NCBI GenBank assembly: GCA_949358305.1
Contig: OX442316.1
Location: forward strand, 1,302,001 to 1,366,000
Reading direction: 5' to 3'
Length of the DNA stretch: 64,000 nucleotides
Source of the DNA: Strigamia acuminata
Taxonomy: Eukaryota; Arthropoda; Chilopoda; Geophilomorpha; Linotaeniidae
The position numbers were made by a program, and so were the translations under genes. A model generated the notes under the pieces. That model worked only from the letters and a program-made list of their open reading frames with translations, had not been told where the DNA came from and did not search any database. This document shows, piece after piece, positions 1 through 12,330 of the stretch (within the stretch, counting starts at the first letter, position 1; each line of letters opens with the position of its first letter).

Positions 1-287
1 TGTTTTTGGATATACAGACAAAACAATTTAAAAACATGCCTAACTGAGAATGTGTGTGGGCGAATTCTCTTTGTCCATTCTGTGTACGGAAACTGCATAA
101 CCGGTGAAAACAGAAACTTTGAACGACAACTAATGTTTTCTGTTTCCAAAAACTTGTGACGAACCATCACAATCTCAAGGATATAAATAACTGACCATGT
201 CATCCTTTTTAACCAATAAGCAAGATGACTCTCGAATGTATCTTCAGCTTTTCTTACACCAAAAGGTAGGGGACCTCGAGCTGCCAT
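1..287 (-). CDS. Unassigned ORF running off the left edge
   Basis: On the minus strand an open frame begins with ATG at 287-285 (MAARGPLPFG...) and stays open to base 1, at least 95 codons. In DNA this AT-rich that is longer than expected by chance. The encoded segment is mixed polar and aromatic (for example ESHLAYWLK) and matches no family I can name. It lies on the same strand as the RASSF-like exon at 2742-2864, but nothing in it looks like the continuation of an RA domain, so I do not join them. It could be a real terminal exon, a retroelement remnant or a chance ORF. The edge truncation prevents a decision. Confidence 0.25.
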   Translation of the reverse strand, partial: MAARGPLPFGVRKAEDTFESHLAYWLKRMTWSVIYILEIVMVRHKFLETENISCRSKFLFSPVMQFPYTEWTKRIRPHTFSVRHVFKLFCLYIQK

Positions 288-2741
288 CCTTTTTTTTTTA
301 AAAAAAAGATAGGAGTAACATCTTTGTTGCATAAAAAAGGTATTTACCGATACTTTGCTCAAATGGTCCTATTTTTTGCTTAAACAGCATTTATGAATCC
401 AAAAATTACATTTCTGTCGAAAAAATTAAGAAAAAGTTTTGTTTCTGTAAATACGTCTCGTACATTGTATGCGCTGTTCTCACAGAAGAAGAACCCCGTG
501 CTAAAGCGGGACCCAGATTTCTAATTTTTTTTTAATAGGGCCCCAATACGGGCTGCAAGAAACGCCCCACAGACCATAGATCCGCTACTTCGTTAACATT
601 AACGATGCCTTAGATGCCTGATGTTAAGTCCCACTGTCTGATTCTACAAGGCAAACGAGGTTTCTTGCATAAAATTGACTTTTGCAGAGAATTGGTAAAT
701 GCCCCCTGCAAGAATGTGGCCCCTTGATAGAATCAGGCCTTTATAAAACACGCACAAAATTAAAAAAAAAAGTATTTGATTACCATATTTAAAACAATCA
801 GAAACATTTAAAAAAAGATAAGACATTCAACTGTAGCGGTACAACTGGCCAACAACCTACGGTAAAGAAAAACTCATCACGCCAATTATAATTAAGGCAT
901 CGTTTTCGTGCCAACAAAAAAACTAAACAAACATGAAAACAGGAAGACAAAATGATTTTTTCTTCTTGTTTTTCAAACATGATTGAATCAAATAACACAA
1001 ACACAACTTACTGTATTTTAATATTTTAATAACCTGTTTTTTTTTTTCTTCAGAATCAAGTTCAACAATTCAATCCAATTCAATCCAAAGCCCAGAGCAT
1101 CCTGGAACTAATTTGATCTCGTCAAGCTGAACATTGAGCACCCCAGGTAGCACAAACATCTTTTTTGCCTTTTTGTTTTTGTTCACATCCTTGAAATCTA
1201 TTTTTTTTTCTCCCTATTTTATGGTTGACATGCTTTCAGCGCTATTATCTTCGTTTTTAACACCTTTATTTTTTCCACCATCATGCTCCCTCCGACCGCT
1301 GAGTACATTAACAAGTGATTACTTTTTTCCTAAATTCTGTGTTATTGTCACATTTTCCATTAATTTGGTTCGGTTGCCCTGGATTTGCGGGTTTCACGAG
1401 GGAACAACACGCCCTGAATTTTTACCCATTGGCCTGTAAACACGTTTAATCGTTGCTGGAACCATTATAGCAGCTTATTAATTCAGTTTGAATGAGTGGA
1501 ACACGAAAAAAAAGTCTTAATAAATAGGTTCATTTGCATTTCTCGGAATTAGATGAATTCCTTGCACTCATTCATTTATTAAGTATTACCCTTGATTGAC
1601 AAATGCAATTCTATTCACCCGACAATTGAGCACAAGGCAACGACTGTCAACTTCGGCAAACACCGGTTTTCAGTTAATCCAAAATGGCGGCGCCCACCTC
1701 GAATAGATACCTCAATTTAAAGAGTTCAGTTAAAAATTAAGGAAGAGACGAACCGGCAATTCAAACTGGTTTGGTAGGAAAGAAATGGTCATTGGAATTA
1801 CTGGGCACGCGCGCAATCAAGTAGGTAATATAACAAACCGAATGTAGTTTCTTTCATGTACATTCGTGGACATTTTCCCGGCTTTAAAATCATGAAATGA
1901 AGCGTATTTAAAGATGTGTGTTTTTTGTTAAATCTAGTATAATAGCTGTTCACTCATTATCACTACAGTACAACGTAGAAATACAGCATTGTTTGATGAG
2001 ATTGATAAATTTATTTTTGGCTTTATATTTTTGGGATGAACCTGGGGGGTCCCAGCAATTTATAAAACCAAAATAAGTATTAAAATGTTTAATTATTTAG
2101 TTTTTAATTTTGAAATTTCCTGGGCAAGGGTAAATTTTTCTGGGAAATTATGTACAAATTTAAGAAAGAAAAAAAAATGCAATAATAATCCATCGTAATG
2201 ATAGTTGTAATGAGTGTTTTGAAGAAAAAACAATTTCCTTCTTAAGTTTGTGACTTTGAGCTAAATTTGGATGCTGCACTGCATTGCATTTGAATTTTGA
2301 CCTTTGTTTCTATGCAATCACATTTCTTCCACCCAGTGTATAATCAACAATATATATTCCTGGTATAATGTATGAATCAAAGGAAAGAAATGCTTACTAA
2401 ATAATATACATAACATAGTTAAGATAAAAGTGAACACACTGGGAGAGGTCAGTTGCATTTGTAAATTCAAGAAATAAAATTAATTTAAATTTTTTTTCGT
2501 TGCAACAATTAATTATACATTAGAATTACACTAATGATTTCCTCATTTAAAGTATAAAAATAGCACTGTAAAAATGTACAAAACAAAAATTGTAAAACTG
2601 AAAAATGAACTTTGCAAGTGATTCTTAAAAATTACTCCAAAAGTGCAAAAAATTATTATAAACGTGTAAAAAGTACTATAAAAGTAGCTTAAAAAAGAAA
2701 GAAAGAAAAAAAAAGCGGAAAAATGTAATTTTCTACTCAAC
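288..2741. other. Intergenic or intronic DNA without a recognised gene
   Basis: The stretch is AT-rich with many short homopolymers. I see no exon with supporting splice sites. If the RASSF-like exon that follows belongs to a minus-strand gene, this region would be its next intron, because no continuation of the RA domain is visible here. Short ORFs such as 1134-1439 are low-complexity Phe/Leu/Ser translations and are not supported. Confidence 0.6.
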
Positions 2742-2864
2742 CTTTGGCATTGGCTCTGACCAGGGCTTTGGTAACATCAACGCATGTTGTTGTTTTGTCC
2801 ACTCCAGTCACCCACTTCTGAAGTCCACCAACCCACACTGGGATCTCCATCTTCATTTCCTCAC
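2742..2864 (-). CDS. RASSF9/10-like exon, start of RA domain (partial gene)
   Basis: A 123-nt minus-strand exon is bounded by an acceptor (TTTTCCAG before 2864) and a donor (GTTGAG after 2742) and enters and leaves in phase 1. It can start at ATG 2856-2854 and reads MKMEIPVWVGGLQKWVTGVD, then KTTTCVDVTKALVRANAK. The pattern of a short beta-strand beginning (I/L)xVWVxG, then a V.G...TTC.DV..AL stretch, is that of the N-terminal Ras-association domain in RASSF7-10 scaffold proteins, nearest to RASSF9/10 (Drosophila meru) from memory. Such proteins bind small GTPases or polarity and Hippo components. The rest of the RA domain and the coiled coil must lie beyond the left edge, or I failed to recognise them. 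The upstream GC-rich patch near 4 kb could hold the promoter. RASSF8 cannot be excluded. Confidence 0.6.
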
Positions 2865-3449
2865 CTGGAAAATAAGAGAGAAGAAAAAAAACAAGTGTGA
2901 GATGTGAAAGGAAAGGAAATGAATAAAATAAATAAAATAAATAAAAAGGTTTGTTTACAATCGTGTGTGTTCTATTCGGATTTAAATGATTGATGGGATT
3001 GTATCCATTCATGGGTGGAAAATCGAGTGTTTACGTTGGTTGCCCGTGGCAACGGAAAGGAAATAGAAACTGGGCTTAATGGCGTTTAGAATGAGAGATT
3101 GGAGCACGTGGTTCACATGCTCAAGGCTAACAAGAAGCGAATATTTGTGTGCAATCGAGTACGGCACACCTGGCGTGTTAAGAGGGTCATACGTGGTCGC
3201 CCACACATTTTCGAATCGTTGGTGCGTCTTATTTCTCATGAAGCAAAAGAAAATAAAAGAAAAGAAAAGAAAAGAAAAACAACCAACGTTTTGGATTAAA
3301 GCGAATTCTCTCAGCTATTGTTTTCACACTTAATAGAACTCGAGGGAAAGGTCAAAGACAGTGCGTACAATTACAATTAATTCAATTTCAAGTGTGTTTT
3401 GTTTGTTGGCTCAGCACAAAGGCAAAAATTGGTGAAAACTCAATTTTAT

Positions 3450-3690
3450 TTCATTGTAAAACATGTTTTAGTCCATTATTTCGTTCTAAATCATGTTTTT
3501 TTTTGTTTATTTATGCTATTGTAAAACATGTTTTTTGTGTTACTTCAGTGTAAAACCTCCTCCTTTTTTTATTATTTATAGTTTTCACTATAAAACATGT
3601 TTTACTGCGATATTTAACTGTAAAACATTTTTAGCTGCGATATTTAACTGTAAAACATTTTTAGCTGTATTATTTAGGTGTATAACAAAT
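3450..3690 (+). repeat. Degenerate tandem repeat around TGTAAAACATGTTTT
   Basis: The core TGTAAAACATGTTTT recurs with variants about every 30-75 bases. The last units near 3608-3670 are almost identical (CTGTAAAACATTTTTAGCTG). The core is itself nearly palindromic (AAACATGTTT). It is non-coding: the ORF across it at 3493-3714 merely reads the repeat. Confidence 0.6.
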
Positions 3691-3979
3691 TTATACAATT
3701 TACTGTTGCCTTAGCAAAGCGAGCAAAATTCTAAAACAAATGTACCTAACTGTAAGATGTACAGACATGGAATTTCTCAGCCCACCAGCAACGAAACGCA
3801 CCAACGTGCAGACAAAATCTCAAAAAATCCGAAACCATGTTTACCTTCCCATCCATCACCTTACCTACTTGTATTTACATTAGCAGGCAATATTTACAGA
3901 GCATCAAATGACGAACAAATGAACAAGTGGTGATCGCATTTATTGTACTCACTCACTCACTCACTCACCCGATCGAGTG

Positions 3980-4470
3980 GACAAAATCGAACATTCCATG
4001 AGTCGGGATGGCGCACGGCACGGCACCGAGCCAACACGGTGTGGTGTGGCGGCACCTTTAGGCTTCATCAGCCGTGTAATGACGTCATTATAACGACTAG
4101 CCGAGCCGGAAGGGTTGAGCAAATAGCTGCAGGCATTGCTGGGGCAACGGCACTTGCGGGCAAAAAAAGGGCGTGATCGGGGAGGGAGGGCACCTGCGGG
4201 CTCCTGCGGGCACCTGCGGGCACCTGCGGGCACCTTCTCGAACGTTGGTTTGCGAGAAATGAGACGGAAGCGAAGCGCACTGGCGTTGGCGCCCCCTTCG
4301 CCCCCTTCGCCCCCGACCCACTGAACGTTGGCCGCACCTCGCATGATCCATGATCACGGAAAGAAATTAAGAAAGGGTTACGACCTGACCCACGCGAGAG
4401 AGAGAGAGACTGCTCACGACGAGTTTGTTGATTCTGCGGTGTAGGTCGAGCCAATTCTGCCCAACCAAAT
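3980..4470. promoter_or_regulatory. GC-rich, CpG-containing patch, possible promoter
   Basis: This is one of very few GC-rich blocks in the window and has many CG dinucleotides. It includes the decanucleotide repeat at 4190-4242 and a CCCCCTTCG triplication at about 4290-4315. Its position 1.1-1.6 kb upstream of the minus-strand RASSF-like exon would suit a promoter or 5' UTR exon. No TATA box or initiator could be assigned, so the role is inferred from composition only. Confidence 0.3.
4190..4242 (+). repeat. Minisatellite, unit CTGCGGGCAC
   Basis: About five head-to-tail copies of the 10-mer CTGCGGGCAC, one of them carrying CTGCGGGCTC, lie within the GC-rich patch. Confidence 0.85.
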
Positions 4471-6028
4471 GGGTCATGTTCATGGCTCACACAATTGACA
4501 GCTGGCACGTGCCAATCTGATGCCTATATTCATTTCAGCTCCTATTCAAATTGCTGGAAAAATGAAGAAAAAAACACTCATTAATGTCACAACAGAGCTT
4601 CCTTATTTTCTCCTGGAAACGGTTGGCCAAGTAACAGAAAATAAACAGTCAGCCATATTTAATGTTTATTTATGCACGTCAAGACAAATGCTTAAAAAAT
4701 GTATACGGAATGTCAATTTGTTTTCTCTTCAAATGCTACAAGGTTGAACGTGACACTGTTGTGTTGTGTTATTTTCGTCTTTGATGCCGGTTAAAAGGGG
4801 TGTTTCGTTCGTTTCGGTGTTTGCAACGAGCGTTGGTTGAGCTCGTGCGCGAGACATAAAACAAGGCGAAGGAGGAAATTAGAAAGATAGAAACGAAGCG
4901 AGTTGGATAATTATTCAAGTAAATCGTTTTTTTTAAGCTCTCTTTTTTACTTTGGACAAACAGTGAATTAACTTGTCTTATCTTTTAATTTGAGGGCCTA
5001 GATTTCATTGAAATTTGTTGTTATCTTATCAGTTTGTGCATCTTTGGTGCCAACTCGGATAATCATTTTTCACTTATATGGAATTGAAGACACTGGCGAA
5101 TGTAGGACAAGCATTCACCAGCAATTTGTAGGACAGTCTTGGGAGATAATAACTAGAGAGTATGCTGTGCAACTCCTTATTTAGCTACGCAGTTGACATT
5201 CTTAAATAATTTAATTAGTAGGAATAAAAAATCGCATGTAGAACAAAATGAAGTATAAGTACTTGTAGTGTCTTGTCTTCTATGTTAGGTAAAACACTTG
5301 GATGACAATTATTTTTTTATTTATTTTTTTATTGCCCATGAAATTAGCAGCTGTCAGAAACAATGGCTTTGTTTTCTCAGAGCAATGAAGCATTTCTAGT
5401 TTGGTCACTGTTTGGATGGAGCTGAATTTTTTTTACATTTTGTAAATCTGCTCAGTCAGGTCTGTTCTTACGGTATTGTGTATCTTTATGTGGGCCCCAG
5501 TCCCCACCACTTTATGATTTTTATATTCATTTCTAAGGGGAAAAAAAATATATTTTTGGAAAAAATGTATTTAGGCCCAGAAAATAATTTTTTGGGCAAA
5601 AAAAAGCGATTCTGTGGCAAAAATATTAGGAAGGACGTCCTAGCTTACTCTGCTTCTTCTGGGGTGGCGCTGCCTAACCGGTGGCACCCTTTGAGTTTAG
5701 CACAAAATGAACATTTACATGTGATTTTGAGTACATTTAGTCCGCCACCTCTATGTGAAAAAAAATATTAAACGTAGATTTCAGTGGTGGAGGCAATAAA
5801 AAAAGAAAATTCTAGTTTTGCAGACATTTTAGTATCTCGTTTACTTGATGCGCTCTTCCTTGTCACTCGCTTGCTCGGCTTTCCTCCAAAACTTTACTGT
5901 TTTTAGGATGATAACATTTTTCCCGAGATAAAAAAACCTAGTTTTGAAATTGATTTTAAAAATACGATCAACGTCATCATTTTAAATGTGGTTTTGAATC
6001 AAGAAGAATAAGCACGTTTTCTTTGAAG

Positions 6029-6034
6029 TTTATT
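6029..6034 (-). terminator. Poly(A) signal AATAAA of protease copy 1
   Basis: AATAAA on the minus strand lies 29 bases past the TAA stop of protease copy 1. Copies 2 and 3 lack a hexamer at this spot. The nearest candidates there are ATTAAA-type hexamers within the RpS5-promoter relic. Confidence 0.6.
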
Positions 6035-6062
6035 TCATTGTTTCATAATGTTTGACAATATT

Positions 6063-8350
6063 TTACAATTTTGTATTTGCTTCTATCCAATCAAGAAAAG
6101 ACGTGACTCTTGTGTATATTCCAGGAAATCCAACCTCTGCACATTTGAAGCCGTACGAAACAATTCCAACCAATGTCCAAGGTGTACCTTTTAAATTTGG
6201 ATCCATCACTACCAATGGTCCTCCTGAATCACCCTGAAGAATAAAATAAAGAATTAATGACTCATTGTCAATAACAATGGTTAAGAAGTTAAATTCAACC
6301 TGGCACGCATCTTTCCGGCCTGTCAACAGTCCTCCGCACAGTTGCGATGGAATGATTGGATGGGTGGCATTATATTTTCGAAAAGCTTTCTCACAAGCTG
6401 ATAAGGGCTGAATAGGCAGTGGCACATATTGAAGGTAGGGTGAAGCTGGTTTCTCTGAAAATATATGCAACTCTAACTTAACGAATAATCACACCTCTAC
6501 TTGTATTTACGTTCTACTCAGATTGCTTTTTTAAAGTGGCTGAAAACACGAAACAGCCCAATTATGTTTTTACACCGTAGACACGTTCCAGTAAAAACCA
6601 TGAAGAAAAAGTGTAAAAAAATTTACAGAGGGCATAGTAGTTACTAGGCTGCAACGTAGCACTACTAAATCCCAGCCAGAGTGAGGGAGGTAAGAAATGT
6701 GTCTGTGGGTTAATTAGGTTATGTTGTTGATACATTCTTGATTCTCGGGGTTGTTTAAGCGCTATCTGTTGACGGGAAATGTTTCCCATAGTGGCATTGT
6801 GAGGTTTGCTCGTGAGCTTGTGGAAGGGTTAAGTAAAGTTGTGAGGTTTTCCAACAATTGGAGTTGGCATTAGCATCAAAAGACAACAAGGGGAGTTCCC
6901 TAAATATTTCCTAGACAACGAACAAGGGAAATTCTATAAAGAATTTCCTAGACAACAAATAAGGGAAATTTCCGAAATAAGTTATTTGTGATATAACTGA
7001 TATAGAGTAATTCTTTTTTTAAAATTATAAAAATACCTACCAAATCCTGTTGTGCCCCAGCCAACAAGAATTGCACCCATATTTGCAAAAGATACAGTTT
7101 CTTCATATTTTGTCGGTAAACACGCCGGAAGTATAAATTTGTTATATGTCACTGGCCTTTCAAGTTGCATTAAAGCTATGTCATTGTGGAAATTGCTCAA
7201 CAAAAAATCTGGGTGAGGTATAGTGTTTTTCAAATTAAGTGTTATTGGTGATCCTCCGTCATCCGTGCGCTCTAAATCTAAGTCGCCCAATCGCATCGTG
7301 TAGGAAGACGTGGGGATCCTGAAAATAAGAATCAGCAATTAGAAAATGTTAAAATTAACTAGATGTTAGAATGTTTTCAACTCAACCGTTTTCCGCCGTG
7401 CGAAGCACTAATTACACAATGCGCGGCTGTCAAAACAAAATTTTCATTGATGAGTGTTCCACCACAACTGAAGTGTCCGTCAACAAAAATGGCTACCTGG
7501 AATGTCATATTTTTCAATACAAATTTGAAATTTCTAAAGTGACACCACTTACTGCCCACGGCCAGTCCCCGACAGTGGCAGGTGAGCCCCCGACCACTCT
7601 GACGAGAGAATAACCACCCTGACCACAGCCAGCTGTAATTTCAGATGAACAAATAAATGAGATGGAAATTGCAGAATATATTCATACATTGAATATGACA
7701 TATGTAGTGAGCAAAATTGGTATCCAAGTAGGCATTATTACAACAGAATACAATACAGCTTCCATATTTTCCCCTTAGTAACGGTTGGCTCGGTAAACAG
7801 GAAATAAACGAGTCTCCCGTCTTTCTTAGCTGGATAGTGGCCGAAAACAACGAGTCGGTTAGAACTTAGAAGAGCTGTGACAAGTCGATAATGGTTGCGG
7901 ATCTCACTCATTTCTTGCCATGAAGAGTTAAAATTTTACAAATGTTTTCAAGTGGCCAATTTAACCATTTCCCCATTGCGCCTGCCCAGACACAAATTAT
8001 GCTCACTAATCTTCTAGTGATCTAATCTATTGCTTTTTTGCACTGGTATTGCATAGACTATAGATTTGATAAGGAAAACGTGATGCCATATCCATACTGC
8101 TGCTGCTTGGCTAGACACAAACCTTCCTTAGGACTCTGCACCGGCGGTTTGGCTTCATTCTCTGAATTGGAGAATGCAAGGAAGCATACATATTAATCTG
8201 ATGTATGTATTTTAGAGTTTTAGAGTTTTAGAGTTAGTTTGGCTTACCATCCATTGAACGCCCCATTGGTGGTCGCCATTCGGGTCGCGCTGGTCCAGGT
8301 GAAGTTCGAGCAACAGTCAAAAGAAGAGAGAACAAAAGTAGTGAAATCAT
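6063..8350 (-). CDS. Secreted trypsin-like serine protease, copy 1 (CLIP-less)
   Basis: Seven minus-strand coding exons: 8350-8248, 8161-8123, 7632-7553, 7496-7387, 7318-7041, 6454-6300 and 6233-6063. They join in frame through GT-AG introns to a 311-residue protein. It begins with a signal peptide ([14 protein letters not shown]), followed by a short Pro-rich propeptide. An activation site reads SLVR|VVGG (cut after R59), and GCG at 49-51 could supply the Cys that tethers the light chain. The S1 chymotrypsin-fold triad is H100 (TAAHC), D157 (NDIAL) and S258 (GDSGGP). D252 six residues before the Ser, with YG and G further on, predicts cleavage after Arg or Lys. Exon 2 (39 nt, [13 protein letters not shown]) is the remnant of the exon that encodes a CLIP domain in copy 2. 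A zymogen of haemolymph or immune cascades is likely. The substrate is unknown. Confidence 0.88.
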
Positions 8351-11300
8351 TTCGTCTGCTAAGTAGCTTCTAAAACGAAAATTTAAAAAATGTATACAAA
8401 TAAAGTTACTAATTTCCACAAGTAACACGACGATAAGTGCTCGAGTGATATTTTGGAAGATAACACCACTGACCACTCGTCGGTTCTTGTCCAATAGGAA
8501 AGTGCCGTATCGGTCAGTGATGGATTACCAAATAGGCAGACAACAAATTGTTAGTTGGTCAAATTAAACGTATACTGTATACAGTATTGGGTCACTCGTA
8601 CTGAAGAATTATTCTCATCATTTTTTTTGCATTCATTATATTTCTAGTTATAATACGAGTTAGTTTATAACTTAGAATTATTATCAGATTATTTCAGTCA
8701 ATTAGCTCTACTGTACTGAGACCACGTACTTCAGCTTTATGTTGTTCACCCGCTGCCGTACTATCTATCCTCATCTTTAACACCCATATGACTGAAAAAT
8801 ATAGTGTAAAATGGTATATCATGCAATATGTATGTGACGATGACGTACCGGCACAAGTAATTAACATACTTGGCCAAAAACTAGTCAAACATTCTATGTT
8901 GAGATAAGTTTAACAGGAGCTAAAATAGTGAACAATTACATGAGGTAAAGTAATTTTGGGAGTCGTACGTTTTTCTCAAATTATTGACTTTATTTGTATG
9001 AATAAAGTTATATAAAATCAAGGTCGAAAAATGACCAAGTTAATATAATTCATTAAACTTTGGACGAATGAGAAAGGGACATGACACCGGTACTATTTCT
9101 CTACACAGAACCGTCCGTTGGTTTCGCGCGCCATTTAGTGGCGAAATTTAGCTCTATAGAGTCATTTCGGACAAACAAATCTATATTTCCATTGCTTCAA
9201 CATGGAAATTCGTACATTTCGAAGTGTTGAAATTAATTTTCCTGCAATAGATTAGTAAACCATGGCAGAAACAAGCAAAATGACGGAATGATATTAATGA
9301 TTTATTACAAAAACAAATTGTTTACTATTTTAAAATAATATGGAAAAAAAAATATGAAAAAGAAAAATGAAAAAGGAATATGAAAAAGAAATGAGAAAAT
9401 AAATATACGTCAGTCGACTGTTGGAAGTTTCACAAAAAGAGAAAATGAACTTTGCCATGAAAACATTAACTCACCTCAAGTCAAATCAGCAATTGGCAAG
9501 GTCACCAAAAAAGTTGTATTCTATTATTTATTTTAATTAATTAACCAACAAGAAACCAGACCAAACCTACCTCAGCACCCCAGACTCACTTTGTGTTATT
9601 TGTGACTCAATTTAATTTGTAATTTACTCATACATAAGCTATGGCTATACCTCACTTCACTTAGAGCGAGAGGGACTTATTTGAAGCTGTGCTATGTGTG
9701 AGAAAAACATTTTCTCGAGGGGAAGAGAATGGAGTTGAAAGGAAAAGGGGGGGGGGGAGGCAAAACAATTACAGGATGTTGATCTTACCTTGCAATTCCT
9801 TGTGTAATTTTTCTCTAAGTGCAATTGATTTTTAATTACCATAAATCCTGATATCCGTTTCAAGTGTGGTGAATTGAACAATGGAAATAAGAGAGTTATG
9901 CAATAAATTGGAAGCAAAGCTGTTTGTCAATGTATTTCTTGTTGAATGTGCAACAGCTTGAAATGGAATGTAAAAAATAAAAATAAAAATTAAATTCCAT
10001 TGAATTTCGTAAAACTGGGATACAAGGGATTAGGTCATCCCTCATACCTGCAATCTTCGGTTTTAGGTAATAGCTTAATCTCGAATATGTCCCGGATATT
10101 GTTACGTGGTTAAAGGGGATGTATTTGAACCAGCAACAAGAATGATTTAAGAATAACTCAATTGATTTAAAATGAGATCCTTTTATTTAATCGGAAATTT
10201 CTTATGGGAATATCCGCAAACAATGCAAACAACCTTTGTAACCCCTAGTTCATGCCAACTTTGAAATACAGATGGCGCCACTGTTTTTGGAAATTCATAT
10301 TTAGGATCGCTTTTCTTGATTTCAAAGTAGATTTCAAGTTGATTTCAGCTCTCTTAAATCGCGATATTTTGGCCGCGTTTGAGCTCTCGAACGCGATCGG
10401 CTGCGTTTAAATGCCCCGCCATTCTAACAAATGGAAAATTGGGATATTTCGGCCGCATTTGAGCTCTCGAACGCGGCCGACTGTGTTTAATTGTCAAAAC
10501 AGTAAGTTGATCTGTAGCTTAGTACTCATAAGATCATCTGCTCACAGAAGTAAATGACCACAGACTTTTCTGTGTGTATAGACTAAACAGAAATAAAATC
10601 AGAATCTCTGGTAGCAGAACAGTCTGTAACACCAGACTTTTTGTGGTACTCACAGCTCTATGTAATAGAAAAGGGGCTGTCCATAAATTACGTAATGCAC
10701 ACAGAAGTTTCTGTGCCTGGAAACGAAGATTGGCTTTCCATTGCATCGACATACCAGAAAGTTAATTTTTCTATGCCACAAAACAAATCTCACAGACATT
10801 CCAAGACTGGAATGAAATTTGTGAGTACCAGTTTTTTCTGTTGGCAAATTTCTGTGAACAGACTGGTTTCCTACATAGGAAACTGCTTATGAGTACAAAA
10901 GTGGAAGTTGATCTTACGGTGGAAGTTGATATAACAGTTGAAATTGCACGTTGAAATTGCACACCGCTTTCAGGCAGAGTTCTGATAGTTATATTAGGTG
11001 CGTTCAATCTTAAATGGATTTCCGAAATTGCGATTTTCTTGATTTTCAGAAATCAAGAAAATCTGATTTAACTTTGAATGGCCTTAAAATTTCCTGAAAT
11101 CCAACTATTGTTGGACAAGGGGCGCCTGATTTTTTTAAGCCCGGGGCGCTGAAGAGTGGTAAGACGACCCTGCGTACAAGTAAGATAATGCACTCATACT
11201 TCCGTGCAAAATAAGTAAGTAAGCTTACAGAAGCACTAAACCATTTAATAAATAAATAAACAAACGTACAAAAGTATCCATTTTTTAGATGAAAACACAT

Positions 11301-11368
11301 GGGAGCAACACACAAGCATGTGAGCTGCCATCTTGGAATTTATAAGCGAACACTAGAACACTCTAGTG

Positions 11369-11776
11369 CAGGGGTTTCCAAACTTTTTAGCATCGCGCCC
11401 CATTTTTAAACAAGGCGATCTTCCGCGCCCCACTTCATCTACCGGTGCATTAAATTTTTCAAAAATGAACTATTAAATATATTGCATAAAATTTTACACA
11501 ATTTTACATATAATTTTATGAGCATGAAGACTCATTTATCAGCCATTTATCCATAATAGAATTGAGCACACAAACTGATTTGAATTTAGCAGTTGTGTAT
11601 TGTCTAGATAGAATAGACTCTTCTAGACGACAAGACAAGTGCACTATTCTAGGGGGAGGGCATCATGTCTATAAGTTAGTTTGATTGTTAAAATTTAAAA
11701 AACAAAATTTTTTTTCTGAGCGATGCATCGCGCCCCACCAAAAATCAGCTCGCGCCTCACCATTTGGGAAACGCTG
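11369..11776. mobile_element. hAT-type MITE, 408 bp
   Basis: Ends are CAGGGGTTTCCAAAC and (A)TTTGGGAAACGCTG, flanked by a perfect 8-bp target duplication CTCTAGTG at 11361-11368 and 11777-11784. Inside are the subterminal motifs GCGCCCCA and CAGCTCGCGCC, shared with the copy at 33044-33334. There is no transposase ORF, so it is non-autonomous. Confidence 0.9.
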
Positions 11777-11974
11777 CTCTAGTGTCAAGAACATAAAGTG
11801 AAAGATATAAACCGCATAATACTCAATGCTTAACAGATTAAATGAAGCATAATGCTTAAAATAGAGGAAGAGATATTAAATCTAAATTACATAATATAAT
11901 GTGATAAATCTACATTATACCGGAATCAAGTAAAACAAATTGGTTCTTATGACAACAATTTTACTTATTTTTTT

Positions 11975-12330
11975 ACTTATTTGAAGCTGTGCTGGTGTGA
12001 GAAAAACATTTCCTCGAGGGGAAGAGAAATGAGTTGAAAGGAAAAGGGGGCAAATCAATTACAGGATGTTGATCTTACCTTACAATTCCTTGTGTAATTT
12101 TTCATTAAGTGCAATTGACTTTTAATTACCATAAATCCTGATATCCATTTCAAGTGTGGTGATTTGAACAATGGAAATTAGAGTTATGCAATAAATTTGA
12201 ACCAAAGCTGTTTGTCCATGAGTTTCTTGTTGCAGGTGCAACAGTTTGAAATGGAATGTAAAAAATAAAAATAAATGTTAAATTCCATTGAATTTACTAC
12301 AACTGGATCAAGGGATTAGGTCACCCCTCA
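11975..12330. repeat. Orphan partial copy of the protease upstream flank
   Basis: The sequence matches 9665-10040 (for example GAGAAAAACATTTCCTCGAG, then ACAGGATGTTGATCTTACCT) and its equivalents at 18660-18960 and 28260-28560. Here it is not accompanied by a protease signal-peptide exon. Confidence 0.75.

Larger units (their letters stand above)
2865..6028. other. Upstream region of the RASSF-like exon
   Basis: No further exon was found. The stretch contains a GA-rich simple repeat (3245-3285), a degenerate tandem repeat (3450-3690), a TCAC run (3948-3967) and a GC-rich, CpG-containing patch with a minisatellite (3980-4470). A run of GA dinucleotides sits at 4396-4409. The ORFs at 3009-3333 and 5412-5771 lack family resemblance and splice support. 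Confidence 0.5.

Noticed and set aside
1134-1439. 101-codon ORF on the plus strand
   Set aside because: No ATG at its head, dominated by Phe, Leu and Ser from T-rich DNA, no splice support.
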